A DNA stretch of 64,000 bases from JAWXBG01 sp044375415 (GTDB lineage: Bacteria; Bacteroidota; Bacteroidia; Flavobacteriales_D; Sanyastnellaceae): contig JBILMS010000006.1 of assembly GCA_044375415.1 (NCBI GenBank), forward strand, positions 1 to 64,000. Direction: 5' to 3'. The first letter of the stretch is position 1. Every line of letters begins with the position of its first letter. The notes below the pieces were generated by a model, which worked only from the letters and a program-made list of their open reading frames with translations, was not told where the DNA came from and made no database searches. Of this stretch, positions 1 through 7,762 are shown one piece after another. The position numbers and the translations under genes are program-made.

Positions 1-290
1 CAGTTCGGAGTTTTGAGAAACAGAAACAGGTAGATCCGTTTCCCAAAACGATTCGAACATTCTCACTCTTCACTCTCACTCTGTTATTGAGAGGGGGACG
101 TTCACGTTAAATGAAAAATGTAGTTTTCAAGAGTGCGCGGCTTTAAAAAACGCAAACTTTTCAGTTTGCAGAATCGGTCCCCTCTCCTCTGGAGAGGGCG
201 GAGGGTGAGGCCCTCGGAGAAGATTGGTCTCCAAAAACAAGAAATCCCCAATGGTTCATTTTCAATCTAAATCCGCAACTTGTTATTGGC
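1..290 (-). repeat. Dispersed repeat family A, copy 1
   Basis: This stretch is, in reverse complement, nearly the same sequence as about 11,250-11,550 and clearly related to about 3,320-3,600. Shared blocks include a CT-rich segment (ccctctccagaggagaggg), the words gaccgattctgcaaa and gaaaactac, and the ending tgtttctgtttctcaaaac. It has no convincing coding potential: the short ORFs in it are low-complexity and are not shared between copies. The left end of the window may cut the element. No transposase lies nearby, so it is best called a non-autonomous dispersed repeat of unknown mobility. Confidence 0.85.
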
Positions 291-330
291 AGAGATTCGC
301 ACCGAGGAACGAGGGACGAATCATCGAAGG

Positions 331-475
331 GTGTGCCCTCCGTTCGCTTGCGAACGTCCCCTTAAAGAAATTTTTCTTTGTGCCTTCTTTGTGTAATTCT
401 TTGTTGCCTTTGTGGTAAAAAGTCCTGCAGCCAATAGGAGTAGAAAGGGAAAGGGGAGATTACGTTGATCTGAAA
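331..475 (+). repeat. Dispersed repeat family B, copy 1
   Basis: This unit starts with a 7-bp inverted repeat (cgttcgc-tt-gcgaacg, 341-356). A second hairpin-forming stretch follows (aaagaaa-tt-tttcttt, 364-379), then the words tgtgtaattctttg and cctttgtggtaaaaag, then a purine-rich tail of aaaggg units and gttgatctgaaac. The same order recurs at 476-655, 22,180-22,360 and 22,460-22,610. Long spurious ORFs run through it on both strands. It is intergenic repeat DNA. Confidence 0.8.
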
Positions 476-655
476 CGCTCCGTCCCCAGCTTTGTGCTCT
501 CCGTTCGCCTGCGAACGTCCCCTTAAAGAAATTTTTCTTTTTTCCTTTGTGTAATTCTTTGCGGCCTTTGTGGTAAAAAGCCCTGCACGCCAATCGAAGA
601 GAAAGGGAAAGGGCAACGGAAAGGGAAAGGGAAGATTTCGTTGATCTGAAACCTT
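476..655 (+). repeat. Dispersed repeat family B, copy 2
   Basis: A direct tandem copy of the preceding unit. The hairpin (cgttcgc-ct-gcgaacg, 502-517) has the same stem and one loop base changed. The word ccccagctttgtgc before the hairpin is shared with the copy near 22,190. The unit ends with gttgatctgaaac, and its TTG at 641-643 lies at -33 spacing from the -7 box of the gene at 676. Confidence 0.8.
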
Positions 656-670
656 CAGGCACTACCTTTG
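641..670 (+). promoter_or_regulatory. Bacteroidota-type promoter for the gene at 676
   Basis: TTG at 641-643 is followed after 19 bases by TACCTTTG at 663-670, a full match to the Bacteroidota -7 consensus TAnnTTTG with the expected -33 spacing. The ATG at 676 is only 5 bases beyond the -7 box, so the transcript would start at or next to the start codon. The -33 TTG belongs to the end of repeat B copy 2. Confidence 0.6.
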
Positions 671-675
671 CCCAC

Positions 676-1650
676 ATGAGCAAAATACTCTTCGACCCGC
701 ATATCGCCTCACTCAAGGAAATACTCCTGAAAGGTAAAAACCAAAAAAACAAAGGAGAAGCCTTCTTTAATAACGGCGGACGCAATGTCCTATTCCGCTT
801 GGAAGCCTTGTGCAGAGCCTATCGCGGCATTACCAACAAAAAGTTTTTTGATACTTGGTACAAACAATTTAAGTTGGTAGAAGACATGCTCGGCGACATG
901 GATCATCAACTCGCTATGCACGAACATTTTTCGTCGGTAGCCGGACTTAAAAAAGCTAGTGAAAAAACGTTTTTGGTTGTCTATAATCAATATGCGACCC
1001 TGACCACAGAAACCCTGACCAACGGCGGTTTCCTGAATGGTACAGCGTTAAAAGAATTCGAAGAAGGTTTGCAAATGACAGATTGGCCGGAAGGTGACAA
1101 AAACAGAGTAGAATTTGCTTTAGCCATGTGCACCGAAATGGAAAAAGTAGAAGATAAATATCGTCACGGCGAAATTGATCCTTGGGATCTCGAAAGAGGT
1201 TTGCACGAAATTCGTCGTCGAATGCGTTGGGTTAGCATCTATGCCCAAGTAGCTCACGGATGGGTTCAACTTCGCAAGTCGCCTTTTATCCCGGAAGAAT
1301 TGGAAGACTATTGCACCGAAGAAATTCTTAAGTCTCCCTTCAATGTTCTTCCTAAAAAACCTGCAGGGGTCTCTCCACTCTATGTGCAATCAAACTACTT
1401 CTATGCGCTTAGTTGGATGATTCAATATTTAGGGGATTTAAAGGATGAGGCATTAATTCTCGAATCATTTGATCTTCTGAAAAAAGAAAATAAAATCTCC
1501 GAGAAAGACCTGAAAGCCGCAAAAGAATTACTTCCCGATTCAACTCTCGCAGAATTGAGTTACGAAGCTGAACGTGCCCTCGATAAGTTTTTCTACGACG
1601 ATTACATGGGAGATCGCATCGTTCGCGATCTCATCAGAAGTACTCAGTAG
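676..1650 (+). CDS. Hypothetical all-helical protein, weakly CHAD-like
   Basis: A 324-residue soluble protein with no signal peptide or membrane segment, rich in charged residues and predicted almost entirely helical. I do not recognise a named family with certainty. Two segments, around residues 40-85 and 170-200, have the Arg-rich helix pattern (EIRRRMRW; LGDMDHQLAMHE) seen in CHAD phosphate/polyphosphate-binding helical bundles, but the match is weak. The ATG at 676 is the first in frame and follows a good promoter immediately. The stop is 2 bases from the stop of the convergent methyltransferase gene. Function unknown. Confidence 0.75.
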   Translation: MSKILFDPHIASLKEILLKGKNQKNKGEAFFNNGGRNVLFRLEALCRAYRGITNKKFFDTWYKQFKLVEDMLGDMDHQLAMHEHFSSVAGLKKASEKTFLVVYNQYATLTTETLTNGGFLNGTALKEFEEGLQMTDWPEGDKNRVEFALAMCTEMEKVEDKYRHGEIDPWDLERGLHEIRRRMRWVSIYAQVAHGWVQLRKSPFIPEELEDYCTEEILKSPFNVLPKKPAGVSPLYVQSNYFYALSWMIQYLGDLKDEALILESFDLLKKENKISEKDLKAAKELLPDSTLAELSYEAERALDKFFYDDYMGDRIVRDLIRSTQ

Positions 1651-1651
1651 T

Positions 1652-2692
1652 TCACTTCCTGCGATTCACAACGAACATAAAAGGCGCGAGGTAAATTCCC
1701 AGTGCGCTTGAAATGCCAATGATCGCATTGAGCATTTTTCCAATTATGTTCATCAAAAAGGAAGAATACGATTCATCCCAAAATCCGCTGTACACAAGGG
1801 TTTCGAGATTGTGTTGTGATGCAAACTCAGCGTATTGCTTTCGGGATAAAATGCGTTCATTCCAACTTCCGCTCGAAGGTTCAACTGTATTAAAACGATA
1901 ACGTTGATGTGCAACAATTTTACCAGTGAGTACAAAATTTTGTACGACTACATTTAATTTTTGGCCATAATATTCTCGTGTCTGAGCTGCGATTTTTGAA
2001 ATATCATTCGGGTTTAAACTTGGTGCAAACTCACGAATCATCTCTGCTCTTTTATTACGAAAAATAGGTTCGTACTTCAAATGCAATTTCAAATGCCAAA
2101 GGTTCATTGCCAGATTGTATGGATTGGCCGACGTGCCTTGAACAATTGCTAACTCGCCTTTCGATAGCGAGGACAATGCTCCATAAAATTCTCCGAGATC
2201 GGGAATATGTTCTATCACATTTCGACTGATCAGAGCGTTCGCCGTTTTGCCTTGTGACAAAAGATATGTTTTTACCGTCTCAATATCGCCCGTTACAAAA
2301 CCGGTGAGTTTTACGTGCAAGGTATCACACAATTTCGCAGCATCCTTGCATGAGTCATCCACGATGTCGTTGTAAATAACAGAACCGAAACCCAGCCGCG
2401 AAGCCAATAAATAGGAGGTTCCCATTCCCGCTCCTAAATCTACTAGATGAATTTCCTCAAAGGGACGATTCAATTCCATCGCCACTCTGCACAACATGGC
2501 AGCACTATAAGCCAACGAAAAATCTACTCGTTGAATATGGTGCTTCAAAAAATAAGAACGTTGGTAGGGAGCTAAGTTCAATTTTTCCACATCGAGCGCA
2601 AGTAAATCGCGACGTAAGTCGGCAATCACAGGTCCGACGCGGTCCCGAAAGGCGACCGGCACATGGCGAAGTATGTATTTCTCTGTTGACAT
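1652..2692 (-). CDS. SAM-dependent class I methyltransferase
   Basis: A 346-residue protein from the preferred ATG at 2692 (MSTEKYIL); an upstream in-frame ATG at 2713 would add seven residues. Motif I of Rossmann-fold methyltransferases is clear around residues 90-105 (VDLGAGMGTSYLLASRLG), followed by an acidic strand end (VIYNDIVDD) and a later motif near NALISRNVIEHIPDLG, which has the 'IEH' feature of methyltransferase_11/23-like domains. The substrate cannot be told. The C-terminal 35 residues are hydrophobic and may associate with the membrane. The gene is divergent from the repair methyltransferase at 2758 and convergent with the hypothetical gene at 676. Confidence 0.8.
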   Translation of the reverse strand: MSTEKYILRHVPVAFRDRVGPVIADLRRDLLALDVEKLNLAPYQRSYFLKHHIQRVDFSLAYSAAMLCRVAMELNRPFEEIHLVDLGAGMGTSYLLASRLGFGSVIYNDIVDDSCKDAAKLCDTLHVKLTGFVTGDIETVKTYLLSQGKTANALISRNVIEHIPDLGEFYGALSSLSKGELAIVQGTSANPYNLAMNLWHLKLHLKYEPIFRNKRAEMIREFAPSLNPNDISKIAAQTREYYGQKLNVVVQNFVLTGKIVAHQRYRFNTVEPSSGSWNERILSRKQYAEFASQHNLETLVYSGFWDESYSSFLMNIIGKMLNAIIGISSALGIYLAPFMFVVNRRK

Positions 2693-2757
2693 CCCAATTT
2701 TAAAGCGATGCAAACAAAAGCATAATTTTCCGATCTTTCGGATGTCAAGCCTTTCAA

Positions 2758-3240
2758 TTGAAAAGAAAAGAGTACATAGTAGTAGAAAGTCCTCTCGGGA
2801 AAATCCGTGCAGAATGGAATTCCTTGGGCATCACCTCCCTTCAATTTGACGAAACCTCGGAGATAAGTTCATCGAAGGACCCTCTCGGAATCGCCGAAAA
2901 ACTGAGGCTTTATTTTGAATTGGGGAAAAAAGAACTCAATCTTCCATTGGCACCCCATTGCACACAATTCCAATTTAATGTATGGAATGAGATGATGAAA
3001 ATCGGTGCCGGAGAAACCGTTTATTACGAGGAGATAGCGCGCAAACTCGGAGATGTAAAACTCGCTCGCGCTGTAGGCATGGCCATTGGCAAAAATCCCA
3101 TATTGCTCGTTATACCTTGTCATCGCGTAATAGGAAAAGATGGATCGCTCACCGGATATAGTGGCGGCATCTGGCGTAAAAAATGGCTCTTGGAACATGA
3201 GCGATCTTTCGTTCAACCGGAGTTGTTTTCGTTGGTTTAA
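2758..3240 (+). CDS. ogt: Methylated-DNA-[protein]-cysteine S-methyltransferase
   Basis: A 160-residue suicide repair enzyme that removes O6-alkyl groups from guanine in DNA. The C-terminal domain carries the acceptor motif IPCHRVIG with the reactive Cys, preceded by helix-turn-helix-like residues (ARAVGMAIGKNP) and followed by GYSGGIWRKKWLLEHE. Length and domain order match the single-domain Ogt/MGMT family rather than Ada. The frame opens at a TTG (2758); the ATG at 2742 is out of frame, so a non-ATG start is needed to keep the N-terminal strand. It probably acts as a stand-alone gene, since repeats follow it directly. Confidence 0.93.
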   Translation: MKRKEYIVVESPLGKIRAEWNSLGITSLQFDETSEISSSKDPLGIAEKLRLYFELGKKELNLPLAPHCTQFQFNVWNEMMKIGAGETVYYEEIARKLGDVKLARAVGMAIGKNPILLVIPCHRVIGKDGSLTGYSGGIWRKKWLLEHERSFVQPELFSLV

Positions 3241-3319
3241 GATACTCGCCCCCCCCTTTCGGCAAGCTTAGGGATACGGCTTCGCTGCCACTCAAACGTG
3301 ATTTTAGTTTTAAATAAAC

Positions 3320-3600
3320 CATCTAAGTTTTCTTGTTTTTGGAGACCAATCTTCTCCGAGGGCCTCACCCCTAACCCCTCTCCAGAGGAGAGGGGAACCG
3401 ATTCTGCAAATTGAAAAGTTTACGTTTTTTAAAGAAATATATTTTTTGAAAACTACTCCTTTCATTAAACGTGAACGTCCCCCTCTCCCCTGGAGAGGGG
3501 CTAGGGGTGAGGCCAGACCAGAGTGAGAAAGGAGTTTGAGAGTGGAGAACACTTTTCGAAAACGTAAACCCTGTTTCTGTTTCTCAAAACTCCCGTGGGG
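3320..3600 (+). repeat. Dispersed repeat family A, copy 2, with internal inverted ends
   Basis: Same orientation as the copy near 11,250-11,550 and inverted relative to 1-290. Only this copy keeps two matching arms: about 3361-3397 (cctcacccctaacccctct...) and 3478-3514 (...agaggggctaggggtgagg) are reverse complements of each other over about 35 bases, with few mismatches. They enclose roughly 80 bases. This is the layout of a MITE-like or stem-loop element. The other copies have lost the second arm, where a run of gtgagagtga-type units is found instead. Confidence 0.8.
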
Positions 3601-3606
3601 TGATAT

Positions 3607-3650
3607 AAAAAAGAGAGAGGGGGCGCTTCGCGCCCCCCTCTCTCTTTTTT
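3607..3650. terminator. Strong bidirectional terminator hairpin
   Basis: Stem of about 20 bp (aaaaaagagagaggggg-cgc on the left, gcg-cccccc-tctctctttttt on the right) around a 3-base loop at 3627-3629, with one bulged C at 3638. A-tract and T-tract sides serve as U-tracts in both directions. It lies 60 bases past the stop of the minus-strand TPR gene, so it probably ends the ExbB-TonB-TPR operon. Confidence 0.8.
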
Positions 3651-3667
3651 TATATTTTAAACACGTG

Positions 3668-3698
3668 CCCGGTCCCCGAGCGCAGCCGAGGGGCAGGA
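3668..3698 (+). repeat. Short GC-rich dispersed repeat
   Basis: The word ggtccccgagcg-agccgaggggc occurs here and, in reverse complement, at about 22,382-22,412, with one base difference in the middle. A more degenerate relative is seen near 22,432-22,455. It lies in non-coding DNA next to the larger repeat families at both sites. Confidence 0.65.
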
Positions 3699-3709
3699 CT
3701 CTCTATATC

Positions 3710-5386
3710 TTACTGTATCAAAATACAGGGCTCTCCAACGAGTTCCATCACCGCTTTGTCCTCGAGAATCTGTTTGGCCGTAGCGTTTGCAGGATCCAAT
3801 TCCTGAACCTTCATCCAAGCTGCTTTCGCACACAAGAGGTTGTCTTGTTTCGCATAAAGCACTCCCAGGTATGAGTATGATTCTACCAGATTTTTCTTAT
3901 TGGCTTCAATTTTTGCAGGGTCTGTTCCAATAGCTCTTATGTAATTTTCGTAATATGGTTTTGCAAGACCTACGGGAGTTTCTTGATTATCCAAGTTCTT
4001 TTGACTACGACCTCTCCAAAAGAAACCATCGATATAATCTTTGGTTGTCATGGCAAAAGCTGTGTCGGCCGCTACATAATTTTTAGCGAAGTAGTGGCTT
4101 TGTCCAAGCATAAAATAATCGAGTGCTGTTCCTTTTGTTTTGTCAATTTTCTTCTGAAACCACTCTGCTGCTTTTGCATTGTTTTTGAGTTTGCTGTAAA
4201 TCAAAGCAATCTCTCCGTAACCCTCGGGATATCCGGCTTCCATATTGATAGCCTTTTCAATTTCTAGAACCGCGAGTGAATCTTGACCCATTTTAGAAAG
4301 TATCTTTCCTTTGTAAGCATAGTCGCTAGGAAGAATGGTTGGTTTACCTGCCTTCTGAGCACGACTCAAAAATTCATCCATGTACTTCATACCTTTTTCG
4401 TGGCTACCGGTTTCATAATGCGCATATCCAAGCAAACGATACAACACAGTGTTGTTGGTATTACATGGCAACCATTTGTCCAATTCCGTAATTGCCTTTG
4501 GATAATCTTTGGTAAGGAAAATGAAACTTGCGTAACGCTGACCTACACGGCAGCTGTTGTTCAGTTCCAAATATTTCGCATATGATTCCACCGCTTGAGG
4601 ATAACGAGCGGCGAGGTAAAGCAATTCGGCTTTTTCGCGATAGGCAGGTGCGAAGTTGGGATCAGCAGCAATGGCATCGTTGAAATATTTCAAACCATCG
4701 TCCCAGCTTTTCACTTTTACATACAACTGTCCTTTGCGAAGCAATACACGGGTATTTGTTGGATCCATGCCATAAGCCTGATTGTAATAACGAATGGCAT
4801 TAGACAAATCGATACCATCATTTTCAGAATGGTAGTCTCCGAGTTGCACATACACTTCCGGATTTTTATCGTTCAACTTCATCGCAAGATTGATGTAGTT
4901 GTATGCATCGGCGAGTTTTTTCTTTTCGCTTTGAGTAAGTGTTTCAGCCATTTTCAAATAGGCAAGTTGCTGAACAGCTTTGTCCACCTTATTTGATTTG
5001 ACATTCATGATTTCGATAGCCTTTGTAAACTGATTACTCGCCATCGACTCGTCTCCTTTTTGCCATGCCGATCTTCCGAGACCCACATAGTTCAATGGAT
5101 TGTTTGGAGCAACTTCGATACCGCGACGATAAATGGCCATCGCAGAATCTTGTGTATTGACATCGTTTTCTTGTTTTCCCCAGTAGTAATAGTTGTCGCC
5201 ACAGTAGAAGTACAAATCCGCGTTTGTTGGTTGAGCTACGAGCAACTTTCTAAAATCCGAAGAAGCGGATTCATATCGTTCATTGAGGGTTTTGCGAACG
5301 GCATCTTCTTTTGTTTGGGCAAAAGAAGAGGCAAAAGCAGCTAGGGAAAGAGCGGCTGCTAAGGTTGATTTAAGGATCGATTTCAT
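3710..5386 (-). CDS. Periplasmic tetratricopeptide-repeat protein
   Basis: A 558-residue protein with a classical signal peptide (MKSILKSTLAAALSLAAFASSFAQ) and about ten TPR helix pairs spread over residues 30-540; typical repeat signatures include NPLNYVGLGRSAWQKGD, NAIRYYNQAYGMDPTNTRVL and NFAPAYREKAELLYLAARYPQA. There is no lipobox, so it should be soluble in the periplasm. It is the last gene of the ExbB-ExbD-ExbD-TonB-TonB-PstS-like operon, 23 bases after the stop of the PstS-like gene, which suggests a scaffold for periplasmic components of the same system. The actual partner is unknown. Confidence 0.88.
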   Translation of the reverse strand: MKSILKSTLAAALSLAAFASSFAQTKEDAVRKTLNERYESASSDFRKLLVAQPTNADLYFYCGDNYYYWGKQENDVNTQDSAMAIYRRGIEVAPNNPLNYVGLGRSAWQKGDESMASNQFTKAIEIMNVKSNKVDKAVQQLAYLKMAETLTQSEKKKLADAYNYINLAMKLNDKNPEVYVQLGDYHSENDGIDLSNAIRYYNQAYGMDPTNTRVLLRKGQLYVKVKSWDDGLKYFNDAIAADPNFAPAYREKAELLYLAARYPQAVESYAKYLELNNSCRVGQRYASFIFLTKDYPKAITELDKWLPCNTNNTVLYRLLGYAHYETGSHEKGMKYMDEFLSRAQKAGKPTILPSDYAYKGKILSKMGQDSLAVLEIEKAINMEAGYPEGYGEIALIYSKLKNNAKAAEWFQKKIDKTKGTALDYFMLGQSHYFAKNYVAADTAFAMTTKDYIDGFFWRGRSQKNLDNQETPVGLAKPYYENYIRAIGTDPAKIEANKKNLVESYSYLGVLYAKQDNLLCAKAAWMKVQELDPANATAKQILEDKAVMELVGEPCILIQ

Positions 5387-5409
5387 ATATCTGTTAATGT
5401 ATCTTGCTG

Positions 5410-6348
5410 TTATTTAGTGCTTACCGTTCGAACTTGGAGGGTGGCCGGAACCATTCCCATTTTCTGAATGATAAGTTGGCCTTTCTCGCCGGACAGGTGG
5501 GAAACAAAGCCCGTGCCAAGTGTGGCCTTGAGTCCGGTGCGAACCGCATAAACCGTTCGGGTAAACGGATAAGTCTTATCGTAAATGTATGCCGGCACCG
5601 GTTTTCTAGGGCGTTCAGGTTTTACCACATTAGCAGGATCAACCACACCCACCACCTTAATTTTTTTAATAAATGAGTTGGATGTCGGATCATCGCGATC
5701 GCTAATCCAACTCATCGAAATTACACCGATAGCCTCCGGATGAGTCGATACATAATTAATCACTTCCTCATTGCTTTTTACAGCAAAACAATTGGTAGGA
5801 AAAGCATCGGATTTTACAAAACGATCTTTGATCTGTCTGTAGTTGCAACTTCTGTTATTATCAAATACTACATTGATTGCGTCATCTCCGGCTGACGGAG
5901 TTATATCAGCCCAAAATTTAATTTTTCCATTAAACAGTCCTTCTATTTGGTCGACCGTGAGCACAGAGTCAGTTCTATCGGGGTGTACGATAAATGCCAG
6001 TCCATCATAGGCAATCGGCACTACTTCGGGGATTCGTTGTTTCGCTTCGAACATTTTTAATTCGTCGGCATTTAGTTCACGACAAATAATAGCCCCTTGA
6101 ATAGAATCTTTCAAAAGATCATCGATTACATCTCCTTCCGGTTTTAGAAATGGAACGATGTCTGAGTATTTATAGATCTGTTCGAAAACAAAAATCTGCG
6201 AATCCATCATGAGTGTGTATGACTCATCAATTCCGATCTTCAGTTTTCCACTTTGAATAGAATCTGCACGGAGGTCGTAGTTCTCACAAGAGGAAAAGGC
6301 GAACATCAATACCGCGATGATGCCAACGATTGCACTAGTTAATTTCAT
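5410..6348 (-). CDS. PstS-like periplasmic substrate-binding lipoprotein
   Basis: A 312-residue protein with an N-terminal lipobox (MFAFSSC, Cys about residue 21) and a PBP-like fold: a start motif KLKIGIDESYT, the PstS-type segment VPIAYDGLAFIVHPD, and LTVDQIEGLFNGKIKFWADI, which matches the conserved hinge region of phosphate-binding proteins. No PstC, PstA or PstB gene is in the window, so it is not part of an ABC importer here. Its position inside a TonB/ExbBD operon suggests a role linked to TonB-driven uptake; the ligand (phosphate or another anion) is inferred only from fold. It overlaps the upstream small membrane gene by 14 bases. Confidence 0.85.
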   Translation of the reverse strand: MKLTSAIVGIIAVLMFAFSSCENYDLRADSIQSGKLKIGIDESYTLMMDSQIFVFEQIYKYSDIVPFLKPEGDVIDDLLKDSIQGAIICRELNADELKMFEAKQRIPEVVPIAYDGLAFIVHPDRTDSVLTVDQIEGLFNGKIKFWADITPSAGDDAINVVFDNNRSCNYRQIKDRFVKSDAFPTNCFAVKSNEEVINYVSTHPEAIGVISMSWISDRDDPTSNSFIKKIKVVGVVDPANVVKPERPRKPVPAYIYDKTYPFTRTVYAVRTGLKATLGTGFVSHLSGEKGQLIIQKMGMVPATLQVRTVSTK

Positions 6349-6571
6349 TTCGTTTTATATTTTGTAAAATCTTCTGAATTCTCACCAAACGAAATCCGGC
6401 GTAAAGCACAGTGAGACCACCGAGAATGTAACGATTGTTTCCTTCAACTAAATCTGTCCAAAAAGAAGTAAAAAAAAGTATCACTGCAAAAGACAAAAAA
6501 ACAACGGTCATCAGAATAGAAGAGTACAGCAGTATTCGCTGCGATAACTGTGGTGATTTTTGATTGGGCAT
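6335..6571 (-). CDS. Small two-helix membrane protein
   Basis: A 78-residue protein from the preferred ATG at 6571 (MPNQKSPQLS). A longer reading to 6610 begins with a Pro/Lys-rich stretch that is less likely coding. Two hydrophobic segments, about residues 14-36 and 45-64, are separated by a short polar loop (WTDLVEGNNRY). The tail is basic (RLVRIQKILQNIKRNEIN), so both termini should face the cytoplasm. It sits between tonB and the PstS-like gene with a 14-base overlap into the latter and is probably translationally coupled. No known family recognised. Confidence 0.72.
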   Translation of the reverse strand: MPNQKSPQLSQRILLYSSILMTVVFLSFAVILFFTSFWTDLVEGNNRYILGGLTVLYAGFRLVRIQKILQNIKRNEIN

Positions 6572-6655
6572 GTGCTTCCTCGGTTTATTAAGCGGTCCGT
6601 TACAAGGCATTAGCCCCGCAAACGGACCGCAAATTTACTTCAATCTAGACTTAGT

Positions 6656-7540
6656 TTAGCTTAGCTTAAAATGAACAGGTAAGACCGTACGCAGACGCAC
6701 GGCATTTTTCCCCATCATAGCCGGCTTAAACCTTTTCAATTTCTTAACGCAACGCTCTGCCTCACGGCTCAGTTCGGGTGCTCCGGGAATGCCCCTAACA
6801 GCACGTACCTCGCTGATAGATCCATCCCTTTCGATGATGAAAGAGACATGCACGATTCCTTCTTTACCTTTATCGCGGGCACTTTCAGGGTATTTCACAA
6901 ACGAATGCATGTCACCCATCATAGCGGGCTCACCCCCGGGGTATTCCGGCATAAACTCAGCATACACTAAAACCTCGGTTTTCTCGGGTTCGCCACCTAA
7001 AAGAGAAGTTGGACCTCCTCCCGGACCAGTACCACCTAAGACAGGTCCTACCGGGCCCGATGGTGGCTCAATACCCGGCGTTCCCGGTACAATAATCGGT
7101 GTGGGTGTCACAAATAAATCTTCTACTACTTCGATGATTCCACCAGTCGTAGCGCTGCCTGATGGCGGGGGTGCCACAATTTGGTATTGTGGACGAGGTT
7201 GCTCGATTTGCGGACGCAGTATTACCACTTCTGTTGTAAAAGGATCAACAATGATATCGGGAATGTCGATCTCCACTTTCACCTCTTTGTGCGGAACACT
7301 TTTGGAAGAAAGTTTACTCGTAGCAACAGCTGCACCGGCAGTTATAAAAACCACGAGAAATAGAGACAGGGCCAAGCGGCGATCATATCCACGGCGCAAT
7401 TGGTAAGCACCATAGCTATGATTTTTGTTTTCGAATACGAGGTTGTTTCTGTCGGTGTTGAGCACACTTGACCAACCCTGGCCAAGAGAGAGCAGTATAG
7501 ACACAAGAGTAACTGCTCCGATGATAATCAGAATGTTCAT
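6656..7540 (-). CDS. tonB: TonB family energy transducer (first paralogue)
   Basis: A 294-residue inner-membrane protein that passes proton-motive-force energy from ExbB/ExbD to outer-membrane receptors. The N-terminus has a hydrophobic segment (1-20), then the Bacteroidota TonB signature NNLVFENKNHSYGAYQLRR and a second membrane helix (about 57-77). A Pro/Gly-rich periplasmic linker follows (about 95-190), and then the C-terminal TonB domain (about 200-294) with MPEYPGGEPAMMGD, GIVHVSFIIERDGSISEV and a closing VRLRTVLPVHFKL. It is a close relative of the next tonB upstream but has a Gly/Pro linker instead of poly-proline. Confidence 0.93.
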   Translation of the reverse strand: MNILIIIGAVTLVSILLSLGQGWSSVLNTDRNNLVFENKNHSYGAYQLRRGYDRRLALSLFLVVFITAGAAVATSKLSSKSVPHKEVKVEIDIPDIIVDPFTTEVVILRPQIEQPRPQYQIVAPPPSGSATTGGIIEVVEDLFVTPTPIIVPGTPGIEPPSGPVGPVLGGTGPGGGPTSLLGGEPEKTEVLVYAEFMPEYPGGEPAMMGDMHSFVKYPESARDKGKEGIVHVSFIIERDGSISEVRAVRGIPGAPELSREAERCVKKLKRFKPAMMGKNAVRLRTVLPVHFKLS

Positions 7541-7589
7541 GACTGTAACTTTTTAAGTAAGTAAGTGATAGCAATGGTTTGGATTTGGC

Positions 7590-7612
7590 GCCGGACGACG
7601 CGTTCGTCCGGC
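7590..7612 (-). other. Intercistronic hairpin between the two tonB genes
   Basis: A perfect 9-bp GC-rich stem (gccggacga / tcgtccggc) with a 5-base loop lies in the 222-base gap between the tonB paralogues. On the transcribed (minus) strand no U-tract follows, so it is not a classical terminator. It may mark an RNA-processing or stability site that uncouples expression of the two tonB genes. Confidence 0.45.
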
Positions 7613-7762
7613 ACCTATCCTTCTTTCAAGTCGCGCATCCCGTTGGAACAGGTGCTATGCTTTCAGATCAGACCCCAAGTGCAATGGTCGCCTGATATAC
7701 ATTGTCAAGATCAACAAACAGTGGCAGAACGTCTTCCGCCTCTTAAGTCACAGCTGTGCCGG

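Larger units (their letters stand above)
3241..3709. other. Gene-free region with repeats and a strong hairpin
   Basis: No gene is supported between the repair methyltransferase and the TPR gene. The stretch holds a copy of repeat family A, a long near-perfect hairpin and a short GC-rich repeat; these are listed separately. The first 80 bases also contain a run of Cs (ccccccc) and a degenerate GC-rich word resembling the short repeat at 3,668-3,698. Confidence 0.8.

Noticed and set aside
331..655. CRISPR array
   Set aside because: The tandem units are about 150-180 bases and themselves diverged, with no short identical repeats and no spacers or cas genes.
321..785. A 154-codon minus-strand frame with repeated TTKAxKNYTK-like words
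   Set aside because: It is a translation of repeat family B copies and part of the gene at 676 on the other strand; the repeated words come from the DNA repeat.
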